DNA from: JBCAWW01 sp045106675 | GTDB taxonomy: Bacteria > Bacteroidota > Bacteroidia > J057 | DNA: 31,605 nucleotides | Reading direction: 5' to 3' | Assembly: GCA_045106675.1 (NCBI GenBank) | Contig: JBGCFA010000222.1 | Location: 1 to 31,605 of the forward strand | In this document: in pieces, positions 17,986 through 26,268 of the stretch | How positions within the stretch are numbered: the first letter of the stretch is position 1 | Layout: each line of letters starts with the position of its first letter | The notes under the pieces: generated by a model | Told to the model about the DNA's origin: nothing | The model's database searches: none | Seen by the model: the letters and a program-made list of their open reading frames with translations, nothing else | Program-made: the position numbers and the translations under genes

Positions 17986-18277
17986 TTTCAATTTTGGCTG
18001 AGACGATTTGTTAAGTTAGCCAATATTAAAAATCTAAAAAATTGAACTGAGGCCTAAATACCTCCACTCAGATAAGAGGTATCATTTTACAAACGGTTTT
18101 GGCTGGGCTGTATGCCATAACATAAGGCGGGGAGGACTCAATTGATGACTTGGAGATTACTGCTGTGCAGAACGATGGGTTGAATAGATTGAGAGCTTGG
18201 AGATTTCTCCTCTCCCAATAGGCATCGGGATCGTTCGAAATGGCGCGTTCCGCGAAGCGAGAGTTTCGGGACCCCAA
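17986..18277. other. Intergenic region upstream of the GH144-like gene
   Basis: No gene was seen. It contains a 7-bp inverted repeat (ATACCTC at 18058-18064, GAGGTAT at 18076-18082), a stretch around 18168-18212 similar in wording to the repeats at 20585-20760 (AGAACGATGGG, AGATTGAGAGC, GAGATTTCTCC), and an element core at 18245-18260. Confidence 0.4.
18245..18260 (+). repeat. short GC-rich palindromic element core copy
   Basis: GCGTTCCGCGAAGCGA, a perfect core, located 18 bp beyond the 3' end of the BspA-type gene. Confidence 0.75.
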
Positions 18278-20377
18278 CTATTTGACCCTTACTTTCATAT
18301 TGACGAGCTGTCCTCTCGTACTATTGACTTGTAGGAGATAAGTCCCGGCGGATAGTGACTCGACATTGATGTGAGTTTGACCTGCGCCAGCGTCTAAGGT
18401 GCCTCTCCAGACGGTTTTGCCTTGGAGGTCTAACATTTGGTAGTGATGCTCTTGCTCTGCTTCGTTGATCGTTTTGAGCGTAAATGACTCCTGAGCAGGA
18501 TTAGGGTAAATCGCATAAGCAGCTTGGTCCAAACCATCAAAGTGAACCTCCACGATATTTGAGCGTTCGGCACGGCCGTCTAAGTCAACTTGCTGCAATC
18601 GATAGTAAACGACCGCTGCCATCGGGCTACGATCTTCAAATGTATAATCAAGGCGTGTATCGGAGGCACCTGCTCCAGCGACTTTAGCCAAAGCTTCAAA
18701 CACCCCGTTTGCGAGGCGCTTTTCGATCAAGAAATAGTCATTGTTGTTTTCGTGTGCTGTGGCCCAATCGATCTGTACTGATGATCCTGTTGCTACGGCA
18801 TCAAAATGGAGCCATTCGACGGGCAGCGTACTACAATCCTCTGTATCTCCATCGATCGTCCAACTATAAGTCAGTAGCAATTCATCCCGCTCAGTATCTG
18901 CATTGCAATAATCTAAGGCACTAGCTCCTAGCGTCAAGTTGCTCACAGCCTGGGCCTCCCAGCCGATCAAGGTATTGTCGTAATTGGTAACAGAGAGGCC
19001 TGCATCGTTTAGCATCCCAGTCATGGTGGGCGATCCTGCAATATCTAAGCTGCCTAAGTTTTGGTTGAATTGGGTAGCACCCTTGAACATATTGGTCATA
19101 TCTACGCCAGCAGCTAAGGTCCAACTGCTGATGTCTTGATTGAACCTAATGGCTCCATTGAACATACTGCTCATATTGCTCACACTAGATACATTCCAAG
19201 AACTGATATCTTGGTTGAAGAATTTAGCGGCGAAGAACATATTGCTCATATTGGTTACGCTATCCACATCCCAAGTACTAATGTCTTGGTTGAAATCAAG
19301 GGCAGCGGCAAACATATAGCTCATGTTTCTTACACTATCGACATCCCAAGTACTGATGTCTTGGTTAAAGTCAGAAGCGACGTTAAACATATAACTCATA
19401 TTTGTCACACTATCGACCTCCCAATTGCCAATATCTTGATTGAAGGCTCGAGCCACAGTAAACATACTTTTCATGTTGGTCACTTGGCTTACATCCCAGG
19501 TCCCGATGTTTTGATTGAACACGAGGGCACTATTGAACATATAGCTCATATCTTTCACCTTTGAAACGGTCCATCCACTAATGTCTTGATCAAAATCTTC
19601 AGCGCTGCTAAACATATGGCTCATATCGGTCACTTTGCCCACATTCCATGATCCGATGTTTTGGTTAAAGTCTACCGCGTTCCAAAACATATACGCCATA
19701 TTGGTCACGCTATCCACCTTCCAAGCACCAATATCTTGATTGAACTTAGTAGCAGATCGAAACATATAAGCCGTATTGGTCACGCTGTCAACTTCCCAAG
19801 TGCCGATAGGCTGATCGAAATTAGTAGCGAGATAAAACAGACCGTTCATATTCGTAACCCCTAAAACATCCCAACTCCCTATCGCCGCATTGAAGTTGCT
19901 ACACTCTCTAAACATCTCACTCATGTCTTTGACCAAAGAGAGATCTGGCTGATCGATTGCATTGGAGGTGAGGTTGGTACAACCATGAAAAGCCCCCGTC
20001 ATATTGGTCCAGGCCAGCGTGCCCCATTGCTCGATGGTGAGTAGCTTGAGTCTATCTCCTCCATCATTGAAAAAAATCCGCGTCATACCACTGGGTATGC
20101 TGACTTGATAAGTACCTGCCGAAGGAAAAGTGACCGTAACATCCCCATTGCCAGAAGTAGTACCATTATTGGCGGCATTGCCGACCTCTTCCCAATTGAC
20201 CGTATAAGTGCCGATACCGGGGATGGTGATTTGGTCATCGGCAGATGGACCAGTATTATCGGTTTGCCAAGTAGTGATGAAATCGGTGGCTTGTACATAA
20301 GACAAACTAGTGCTGTATAATAAAAAAATGGTAATTGATAGCCGCAAGAATTGTTGGGTAGCAAACAGAGGTTTCAT
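18278..20377 (-). CDS. BspA-type (DUF285) repeat surface protein with T9SS sorting domain
   Basis: The protein has 699 residues, with a signal peptide at about 1-30 (LSITIFLLYSTSLSYVQA). Residues about 137-461 are tandem 25-residue repeats of the BspA/DUF285 type, consensus FNQDIxxWxVxxVTNMxxMF; about eleven are well kept (162-436) with weaker ones at each end. A two-Cys segment (DYCNADTERDE to TEDCSTL) closes the repeat array. Next comes an Fn3-like module starting PVEWLHFDA and containing VVYYRLQQVDLDG, then a T9SS type A sorting domain (IYPNPAQESFTL to MKVRVK). Such proteins are surface-exposed; adhesion to host or matrix proteins is known for some BspA relatives, but no ligand can be inferred here. 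Its C-terminal half is closely similar to that of the gene ending at 20895, showing recent module duplication. Confidence 0.88.
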   Translation of the reverse strand: MKPLFATQQFLRLSITIFLLYSTSLSYVQATDFITTWQTDNTGPSADDQITIPGIGTYTVNWEEVGNAANNGTTSGNGDVTVTFPSAGTYQVSIPSGMTRIFFNDGGDRLKLLTIEQWGTLAWTNMTGAFHGCTNLTSNAIDQPDLSLVKDMSEMFRECSNFNAAIGSWDVLGVTNMNGLFYLATNFDQPIGTWEVDSVTNTAYMFRSATKFNQDIGAWKVDSVTNMAYMFWNAVDFNQNIGSWNVGKVTDMSHMFSSAEDFDQDISGWTVSKVKDMSYMFNSALVFNQNIGTWDVSQVTNMKSMFTVARAFNQDIGNWEVDSVTNMSYMFNVASDFNQDISTWDVDSVRNMSYMFAAALDFNQDISTWDVDSVTNMSNMFFAAKFFNQDISSWNVSSVSNMSSMFNGAIRFNQDISSWTLAAGVDMTNMFKGATQFNQNLGSLDIAGSPTMTGMLNDAGLSVTNYDNTLIGWEAQAVSNLTLGASALDYCNADTERDELLLTYSWTIDGDTEDCSTLPVEWLHFDAVATGSSVQIDWATAHENNNDYFLIEKRLANGVFEALAKVAGAGASDTRLDYTFEDRSPMAAVVYYRLQQVDLDGRAERSNIVEVHFDGLDQAAYAIYPNPAQESFTLKTINEAEQEHHYQMLDLQGKTVWRGTLDAGAGQTHINVESLSAGTYLLQVNSTRGQLVNMKVRVK
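18995..19894 (-). repeat. 75-bp in-frame tandem repeat array (about 12 units)
   Basis: This is the coding DNA for the BspA-type repeats, each 25 codons long. The unit recurs with conserved wording for FNQDI and VTNM, including adjacent nearly identical units (FNQDISTWDVDSV twice). Such arrays can expand or contract by recombination without breaking the frame. Confidence 0.85.
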
Positions 20378-20440
20378 AGTGGATGATTGAACGCTCTCTA
20401 AGCCGACAATGGCAGAGAAATACTTAAAGTAATCGTTCCT

Positions 20441-20455
20441 GTAAAAATATTTTAC
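20441..20455. promoter_or_regulatory. AT-rich palindrome upstream of the BspA-type gene
   Basis: GTAAAA and TTTTAC flank a 3-base centre, 64-78 bp upstream of the ATG at 20377. It is a possible operator; no regulator can be named. Confidence 0.3.
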
Positions 20456-20584
20456 ACATCGGATTATTCATAATAAAAATAAAACCCATACCAACATAGA
20501 TTGTCCAATGTAAGATTGCCGCCTTGCTTGTTGTTTCGCCCTCAATCTGAAATTGCCTTGTCTCAGTTTAGATTGCTCCTGCGG

Positions 20585-20760
20585 AGAACGCTGGGCTTTA
20601 TAGATTGGAGCCTCCGAGATTGCTCAAATAGTCATCCTGACCGAAGTGGAAGGACCTGCAGATTTTTCATCAATCGATGCCGTGGGGATTTGCTTCTTCG
20701 AAGAACGCTGGGCTTTATAGATTGCTGCCTCTGAGAATTTCTCAAATCGGAGAACGCTGG
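20585..20760 (+). repeat. Degenerate direct repeats within a dispersed intergenic element
   Basis: The 20-mer AGAACGCTGGGCTTTATAGA begins identically at 20585 and at 20702; the match continues for 3 more bases. A third partial copy (AGAACGCTGGAGATT) begins at 20751. Between them recur CCTCCGAGATT- and CCTCTGAGAATTT-type phrases. Confidence 0.65.
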
Positions 20761-20816
20761 AGATTTTCCCAATCGAAACCTCTGAGATTTCTCAGCCTAA
20801 AGGCTTTCGAAAGGGC

Positions 20817-20831
20817 GCGTTCCGCGCAGCG
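20817..20831 (+). repeat. short GC-rich palindromic element core copy
   Basis: GCGTTCCGCGCAGCG, one mismatch to the core, just beyond the terminator of the gene ending at 20895. Confidence 0.65.
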
Positions 20832-20844
20832 AGAAGATACAAAA

Positions 20845-20870
20845 ACGCCATCCCCAAATGAGGATGGCGT
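20845..20870 (-). terminator. Rho-independent terminator
   Basis: A perfect 9-bp stem (ACGCCATCC / GGATGGCGT) with an 8-nt loop. On the minus strand it is followed by a T-rich run. It lies 25 bp after the stop of the gene ending at 20895, so it ends the operon-like pair starting with the large adhesin. Confidence 0.88.
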
Positions 20871-20894
20871 AATTTATTAATTATGAAAGGGTCT

Positions 20895-22082
20895 TTACTT
20901 GACCGTTACTTTCATATTAAGGGGCTGAGCCTTAGCATTTTTGACTTGCAAGACATAAGTCCCAGCAGCTAGAGATTCGACATTGACGCGAGTCTCTCCC
21001 ATACCAGCACCTAAGATGCCAGATAAAACGGTTTTGCCACGTAGGTCTAACATTTTGTACGTATGCTCTTGATCTTTTTCGCTGATCGCTTCAAGCGTAA
21101 ACCACTCATTGGCGGGATTGGGATAAGTCGCATAACGCGCTAATCCTAACTCGTCAAAGTTCACCTCTACGACATCAGAAAAGTCAGAACTGCCATCAAA
21201 GTCTACTTGTTGTAGACGATAATAAACCACCGCAGCCATTGGGCTACTATCTTCAAAATCATAATCAAGGCTTGTGCTAGAAAAACCAGCACCATCGACT
21301 TTAGCGATCGCAGAAAACTCTTCGTTTTCGAGACGTTTTTCAATGACGAAGTAGTCATTATTGATTTCAGTTCCAGTGATCCAGTTCAACTGTACCGTCT
21401 TAGCATCTAGCTTTTCGGCGGTGAAACTCAACCATTCTACTGGAAAAGTAGATGAGGTAAGATCAACTGAACTAGAGTTGAAGTTCGGCGAAGCCGCATA
21501 GCTAAAGACCTTGGTATCCAATGCTCCGGTAAGCGCTACCGTCAAATTAGGAAGCCCAGAACCATTGTAGCCAGTGATATAAAAGCGACCTAAACGGTGT
21601 ACCGCTACTTGATTGTCAATTCTAGCCACATTATTTTCTAATAGGTTTTGGTCGGTTGGAGCAGGACCTTGAAGCTCAACTGAGAGGATATTGTTTTCAG
21701 GCATGGACAATGCCATTGAAGTATGATAATCATCTTGAGCCAACAGCGTGTTGGCCTGAGTATCATTTGTTGGCACAAAAGAACAATACCCAATATTTAA
21801 ATTGAGCGTAAACGGAGCAGTTCCGACTACGATATTACTATCACGTTTTTGAAACGTAGGACTAGTAAACAAAGCATTGTTAAAGCTAATTCGGAAATCC
21901 GAATCCGCGAGATAGAGATCGCCGCTAGTCGACGGGTTGGTAGCGATGTACAGATCAAAATAGTAATCTGTTCCCACTGCCTTCTCATTGCCTATCGCGA
22001 TGTTAGCACTTACTCCCTGAGCCGAAAGCCCTTGAGCAAAAGCAAGCATCAGAAATATATAACTAAGTGTGAGTTTTTGCAT
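20895..22082 (-). CDS. Secreted protein with possible cohesin-like N-terminal domain, Fn3-like module and T9SS sorting domain
   Basis: The start is placed at the ATG at 22082 (395 residues) because it opens a clean signal peptide (MQKLTLSYIFLMLAFAQGLSAQ); the frame extends upstream only to 22151. Residues about 23-190 form a predicted beta-rich domain (YYFDLYIATN, DFRISFNNALF, NNILSVELQGPAP, VAVHRLGRFYI), arranged like cohesin-type domains found in Bacteroidota surface proteins; this is pattern-based and tentative. Residues about 205-320 are an Fn3-like module (FPVEWLSFTAEKL, VVYYRLQQVDFDG). The C-terminus is a T9SS type A sorting domain (TYPNPANEWFTL to MKVTVK). It starts 71 bp after the stop of the dockerin-like adhesin gene and ends at a strong terminator, so the two are probably one operon. 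Confidence 0.75.
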   Translation of the reverse strand: MQKLTLSYIFLMLAFAQGLSAQGVSANIAIGNEKAVGTDYYFDLYIATNPSTSGDLYLADSDFRISFNNALFTSPTFQKRDSNIVVGTAPFTLNLNIGYCSFVPTNDTQANTLLAQDDYHTSMALSMPENNILSVELQGPAPTDQNLLENNVARIDNQVAVHRLGRFYITGYNGSGLPNLTVALTGALDTKVFSYAASPNFNSSSVDLTSSTFPVEWLSFTAEKLDAKTVQLNWITGTEINNDYFVIEKRLENEEFSAIAKVDGAGFSSTSLDYDFEDSSPMAAVVYYRLQQVDFDGSSDFSDVVEVNFDELGLARYATYPNPANEWFTLEAISEKDQEHTYKMLDLRGKTVLSGILGAGMGETRVNVESLAAGTYVLQVKNAKAQPLNMKVTVK

Positions 22083-22153
22083 TATTGGATGATTTAGAAT
22101 TCGAAAATCATTGCCAGAAGAACCCTTTGTAGGATTCCTCTGGCAGTTCATTA

Positions 22154-25100
22154 TCAGTCAGGTATTTGCTGAGAGCGACTACGATTGTTCCAAGTAGCGC
22201 TACGGTCAGCAGCATCAGTGGCACCATCACAATTAGCATCAGATTGGCTATAACCTACGGTTGAACGCTGGTTCCAAACTTCACTACGGTCAGCAGCATC
22301 GATTGCTCCGTCGCCAGTGACATTGGCACATACCATACAGAAGCGACCAGTAGTACCGATTGCATTTTGAGCGTTAGTACCATAAGTTGGCATACTACCG
22401 TCTTCAAAGTTGACAGTTGCAGGCGCACTGCTCAGGCTGATCGGGCTTTCCGTCATTATGCCCAAGTGATTGCGGTGCTTGATGACGAAATAGTATTTGC
22501 CTTCGCCGACTTCGCCAAAGCTTACCGCCGAAGTACCATCGATATCTACGATATCTCCATCACGCTGCATCAAAGCGGCACGAGAGGAGATGACTAAGGT
22601 TGGATCAAACTCGTCTCTCAATTCAAGCCATACCCAATCCACGATAGCGTCATTGCCTGTTCTACTCAAAGTAAGAGCAGAGACATTTTCGCCACCACCA
22701 CCGACACCGACATAGCCTAGAGCTGTATATGGCTCAGTAGCAGGAACGTAGTATGTGGTGCGCAGATCATCTCTCATAAGATCATCAACTGCATCATAAG
22801 CACCTTCTAAGACTGCGACAGGCGCAACCATGACATCGAAAGTAGGGAACTGCGAACATGGCGCAATGCTACAATCGAGATCTACATTGACATCTCCGTG
22901 CTGATTGGTATAAGTAGCACCACCCAAAGTAGCCGACCAGAAATACCAAGCACTAAAGCCATAAGTATCATCCTTGTCATTGGCACCGTTTCCTAATTGA
23001 CCACCCATCGAAAGATTGGCAGGCATATGACTCATACTGATCACATCACCATCATAAGTTGAACCAGTAGAACCAGTCAAAGTAGAAGTAGGATCGATCT
23101 CAAAGTAAGACCAGTTTACGTGCTCTGTGGTAGCCACTGTATTATGTGGGCTATCATCTTTGTAGGTACGACCTAAGCCGCTCCAAGTAGTCCAGTCATA
23201 ACGATTGCCAATCAAAAAGTTGACATCAAACTTGACGTTAGCATCTTGTGTATTGACAACCGTACCCGTAAGTACTGCAGTACCGTCGTTGAAAAACTTA
23301 AAGCTACCTGTCGTCTCCCAAAGGAAACGAGAATCTAAAAATCCACCTGATCCATCAGGGAAATCATAGAGGTAGATCGCATGATTATAGTCAACGATAT
23401 TTGAGATATAAGAAGTAGGCACATCATCGCCCCAGTTATTGGCGATACAGAGACGATCAAAATCTTCCTGTACCATGAGGCCAAGTTCGATAACACCTTC
23501 TGCTCCACTACCACTTACAACTTTGACCCATACTTCATCAGTAGTTGGGTTGAGATTGTTGCCATCGGCAAGAGGATTGGTACCGTTCTGAGCATCAGTC
23601 TGACTCGGGTGATAGCTAACTGTATACACAGAACCATCAGCACCATCATTGTCAACATCACCATTTATTAGGTTCTGAGCTGAGATCAAATCAAAGTCGC
23701 CGACACCGCTTCCCGCAACGTACTCACAAGCCGTCAGCGTGACAGCGTTAAGCGTCAAGCCAGTAGCCGATGGGAATACAACATCTACTCGCACTTGTGG
23801 CATCGTAGCTGCGACACAACCGTTAGCATCCGTTACTGTGATATCGTAATAGGTGAAACCATCTATCCCTGCACTAACAAAAGTTGGGTCTAGATTGGCA
23901 AGAGTAGCCACAGGATTGGTAGCAGGATTAGTAGGATCTACTCCCGTTACATTGATAGAGCCTGCCACTGGGACATTGATTGCTCCAACAAACAAAGGCC
24001 CTAAATCAGCACCTGTCAAATCAAAGTTGTAAGTAAAAGGAGCAATTCCCGTAGGAAGGCTAGTGAAAACCGTTGTTTTATCAGCGCCACCTACAGTGAG
24101 CATCAGGCTTTCAATGAGACCTGGCGTCGGTAGAGGAGTGTTAAGTCCTACGGTATAAGTTTTCGTTTCGACACAAGATGCTCCACCAACAACATTAACA
24201 GTATAATCGCCTGCTGGTACACCACTAATGTCTTGTGTATTAACTGTGAATCCATTTGGCCCAGTCCAAGTGTATTGAATTGGGTTAAAAAATCCAGTTG
24301 GCGTAATATCGATAGCACCGTCGCTAGCGTTACAGTCAGCTGCATTGGTGATCACCTCAGCGAGACTAGTAGCACAAGTCGTCGCAGGAACCGTAACATT
24401 GAAGCTAATAGAACCAATGCCCGGAACGGGACAATCATCATCTCTTGCTTCGATAGAAACAGAAAAGGTTTGTCCGACTTGGGCTGCAGTAGGCGTGATG
24501 CAAATCTGGCCAGTAGCAGCACCGGGAGTAGCTGAAGTCTGCGTAAAGGTAGCGTTTGCTGGAAATAGACCAGAAAAAGCTGATAGTCCTATATTGTTGT
24601 TATCAGCATCAGTGGCCGAAACGTTGAGACAAAGCGTAGCACCGGGAGCTATGATTTGATTGCCGATAGAAGCCACTACCGGAGGCGTATTGCTACAGGG
24701 CTGAATATTGACCTGAATATCTCGGACAATTTCACCGATTTTGATACCATTACGAAACTCTTCTACCAAGATACATAAAACTCCAACTTGAGCCCTGTCA
24801 GGCACAAACGAAATCAAACCGGTAAAAGGATCGACCGAAACACCAGAAGTCGTAAACAATGGATTGGTGCCAGATAGACCACTAGCGTAAGGAACAGATT
24901 CAGTTGCATTTCTTGCTTTACAAGAAACCAAAGAAAATTGCAAAGCATCTCCATCCGCATCAAAAGCATTAGGACTAATAGATACTTGCTGGCTCGTACA
25001 AAGCAATAACAATGAGTAAGGAGGATTCAAAAAAACCGGACTGGTATTTTGAAGGCTACTGCTTGGATCCAAAGTGGAACTGATGTAAAACCATCCATTC

Positions 25101-25504
25101 GCGGAGCCAGTAGTGATGTCCCCGTTTCGGCAGCAAGTTGTGAATGCCAAAGAATATTCCTGACCCGCAGGCAAAGGCACAAAGGTTTTAGTAGCTTTAT
25201 AAACAATCTGCTGTATCCCTCCTCGAACTGAGCCCGAGCTACAAGGTGGCACCTGTCCAGGACATAAGACCGTAATATCGGTTCTGGAAATCTCCGATAC
25301 AGTCATAGAAAAACCGGAAGTAGTAGGACTAAGGCGTATTGATTGAACACTGCCAAAATTGGCTCCATCACAATCCCTAAAAATCTTCAAGGTAACTGTA
25401 AAGGTATTACCTGATACATGTTCATAAGTGATCTCTCCTCCCGCAAAGTGGGTAGCCATACTACTGAAGGAAAGTCCGATCATCAAGCCCCATAGCAGGA
25501 GCAT
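22154..25504 (-). CDS. Large secreted adhesin-like protein with C-terminal dockerin-like repeats
   Basis: The start is uncertain. The ATG at 25504 opens a signal peptide (MLLLWGLMIGLSFSSMA then THFAGGEITYEH), giving 1116 residues, but the frame is open to an ATG at 25726, adding 74 residues. The N-terminal part (THFAGGEITY, LKIFRDCDG, AFTTCCRNG) is a common opening in Bacteroidota gliding or adhesion-type proteins. Cadherin/Ig-like segments follow, with phrases such as SPNAFDADGDALQFSL and NVSATDADNN. A later segment (NAIVDWVWLELRDEF, RAALMQRDGDIVD, IKHRNHLGIMTES) is a widespread Bacteroidota module. The C-terminus has two dockerin-like calcium loops, NVTGDGAIDAAD and DANCDGATDAAD, matching D-x-N-x-D-G-x-x-D-x-x-D. 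No T9SS sorting domain is seen. It is probably surface-bound or released; ligand unknown. Confidence 0.82.
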   Translation of the reverse strand: MLLLWGLMIGLSFSSMATHFAGGEITYEHVSGNTFTVTLKIFRDCDGANFGSVQSIRLSPTTSGFSMTVSEISRTDITVLCPGQVPPCSSGSVRGGIQQIVYKATKTFVPLPAGQEYSLAFTTCCRNGDITTGSANGWFYISSTLDPSSSLQNTSPVFLNPPYSLLLLCTSQQVSISPNAFDADGDALQFSLVSCKARNATESVPYASGLSGTNPLFTTSGVSVDPFTGLISFVPDRAQVGVLCILVEEFRNGIKIGEIVRDIQVNIQPCSNTPPVVASIGNQIIAPGATLCLNVSATDADNNNIGLSAFSGLFPANATFTQTSATPGAATGQICITPTAAQVGQTFSVSIEARDDDCPVPGIGSISFNVTVPATTCATSLAEVITNAADCNASDGAIDITPTGFFNPIQYTWTGPNGFTVNTQDISGVPAGDYTVNVVGGASCVETKTYTVGLNTPLPTPGLIESLMLTVGGADKTTVFTSLPTGIAPFTYNFDLTGADLGPLFVGAINVPVAGSINVTGVDPTNPATNPVATLANLDPTFVSAGIDGFTYYDITVTDANGCVAATMPQVRVDVVFPSATGLTLNAVTLTACEYVAGSGVGDFDLISAQNLINGDVDNDGADGSVYTVSYHPSQTDAQNGTNPLADGNNLNPTTDEVWVKVVSGSGAEGVIELGLMVQEDFDRLCIANNWGDDVPTSYISNIVDYNHAIYLYDFPDGSGGFLDSRFLWETTGSFKFFNDGTAVLTGTVVNTQDANVKFDVNFLIGNRYDWTTWSGLGRTYKDDSPHNTVATTEHVNWSYFEIDPTSTLTGSTGSTYDGDVISMSHMPANLSMGGQLGNGANDKDDTYGFSAWYFWSATLGGATYTNQHGDVNVDLDCSIAPCSQFPTFDVMVAPVAVLEGAYDAVDDLMRDDLRTTYYVPATEPYTALGYVGVGGGGENVSALTLSRTGNDAIVDWVWLELRDEFDPTLVISSRAALMQRDGDIVDIDGTSAVSFGEVGEGKYYFVIKHRNHLGIMTESPISLSSAPATVNFEDGSMPTYGTNAQNAIGTTGRFCMVCANVTGDGAIDAADRSEVWNQRSTVGYSQSDANCDGATDAADRSATWNNRSRSQQIPD

Positions 25505-25851
25505 CTTTTGCAAGGAGAAAAATTGGTTTCTAGAGGAAATTCCTACGGAATCCCTCTTCGAGTGTTCAAATTCATGCTCAGAAGATCCCGTTGGCGGATA
25601 TCGCTCGGAATCTACATCGCGAGAATGAACACTACCTAAAGGCAAGGGCAGTAAATGTTGTTTCACGTGGCGGTTATTAATATATAAAATGGCTGGCCTC
25701 ATTTGAAAGGCAAGCATCAGTGACAAAACAAAATTTTACCAAGCCTCTTAAAAAGCTTGATCACAGGTTAAAATGAATGTCTGAGCAGGGAGGGATTGTT
25801 CGTGTACGGTGGTAAGAATACCGTAAAATTGAATTACTAATTAAACAATAT

Positions 25852-25867
25852 TTGTATAAACATACAA
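25852..25867. promoter_or_regulatory. Palindromic site upstream of the adhesin gene
   Basis: TTGTAT and ATACAA flank a 4-nt centre; with a one-base bulge the arms extend to nine pairs. It lies 126 bp upstream of the outermost possible adhesin start and could be a regulator-binding site. Confidence 0.35.
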
Positions 25868-26059
25868 TATGTCATTGCTTAAGCTGCTCCTTCTAATGGA
25901 GGCACAAACAAGAAAAAACACACAATTACCTGTAAATCAACGTATTATAAACAGCCTCCAAATTCCCACAAAAAGGGATTGGTTTATCAAACGGTCAATT
26001 CTAAATCCGGGAAATAAGTTAGATATACTCATCTTCTGTCTTAAAAATGGATTAATCAC

Positions 26060-26085
26060 TTATCCACTTTGCCTAAGTGGGATAA
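26060..26085. other. Inverted repeat (hairpin) in the adhesin upstream region
   Basis: TTATCCACTT pairs with AAGTGGGATAA (one bulged G) around a 5-nt loop. There is no T-tract on either side, so a terminator is unlikely; an operator or a processed leader structure is possible. Confidence 0.4.
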
Positions 26086-26207
26086 ACTCAGCATCCACTT
26101 TGTAGACTGACTCTGTCTTTTTCTCCGCATTTTGCGAACGCTATGTTTCAAATCCAGCAGTAGTCTTGGAGAGGCGATTTGAGCGCCCACATACCCCAAA
26201 AAACATA

Positions 26208-26246
26208 AGACCCCCGACTAGTCTTATAAAACTAATCGGGGAGTCT
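26208..26246 (-). terminator. Rho-independent terminator of the small secreted protein gene
   Basis: An arm starting AGACCCCCGA pairs with one ending TCGGGGAGTCT; the stem is about 15 bp with one bulge and one mismatch, and the loop is 8 nt. On the minus strand it is followed by a T-rich run. It starts 22 bp after the stop at 26269. Confidence 0.85.
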
Positions 26247-26268
26247 AATTTTTGAACTTTGAATAAGC

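Larger units (their letters stand above)
20378..20894. other. 517-bp intergenic region with degenerate repeats
   Basis: No gene is supported; the open frames here consist of repeat DNA. From right to left on the minus strand it holds a terminator (20845-20870), an element core (20817-20831), a cluster of degenerate repeats (20585-20760), a stretch resembling the dispersed GTCATCCTGA motif common in Bacteroidota intergenic DNA (20631-20653), and an AT-rich palindrome (20441-20455) upstream of the BspA-type gene. Confidence 0.6.
25505..26268. other. Upstream region of the adhesin operon, no supported gene after 25726
   Basis: 25505-25726 is open in the adhesin frame. 25727-26268 shows no convincing gene; the 78-codon frame at 25869-26105 has no recognisable features. 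It holds two inverted repeats (25852-25867, 26060-26085), the 9-mer ATCCACTTT at 26062 and 26093, and the terminator of the next gene at 26208-26246. The adhesin promoter is expected here. Confidence 0.5.

Noticed and set aside
19136..19864. Open frames antisense to the BspA-type repeats
   Set aside because: They are mirror products of the tandem repeat, showing repeated IEHIAHI-like phrases that come from the complementary strand.
18995..19894. Regularly spaced repeats resembling a CRISPR array
   Set aside because: The 75-bp period is entirely in frame and encodes BspA-type 25-residue repeats; there are no unique spacers and no cas genes.
25869..26105. 78-codon open frame upstream of the adhesin operon
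   Set aside because: No family features, and it spans a hairpin and short repeats in an AT-rich regulatory region.
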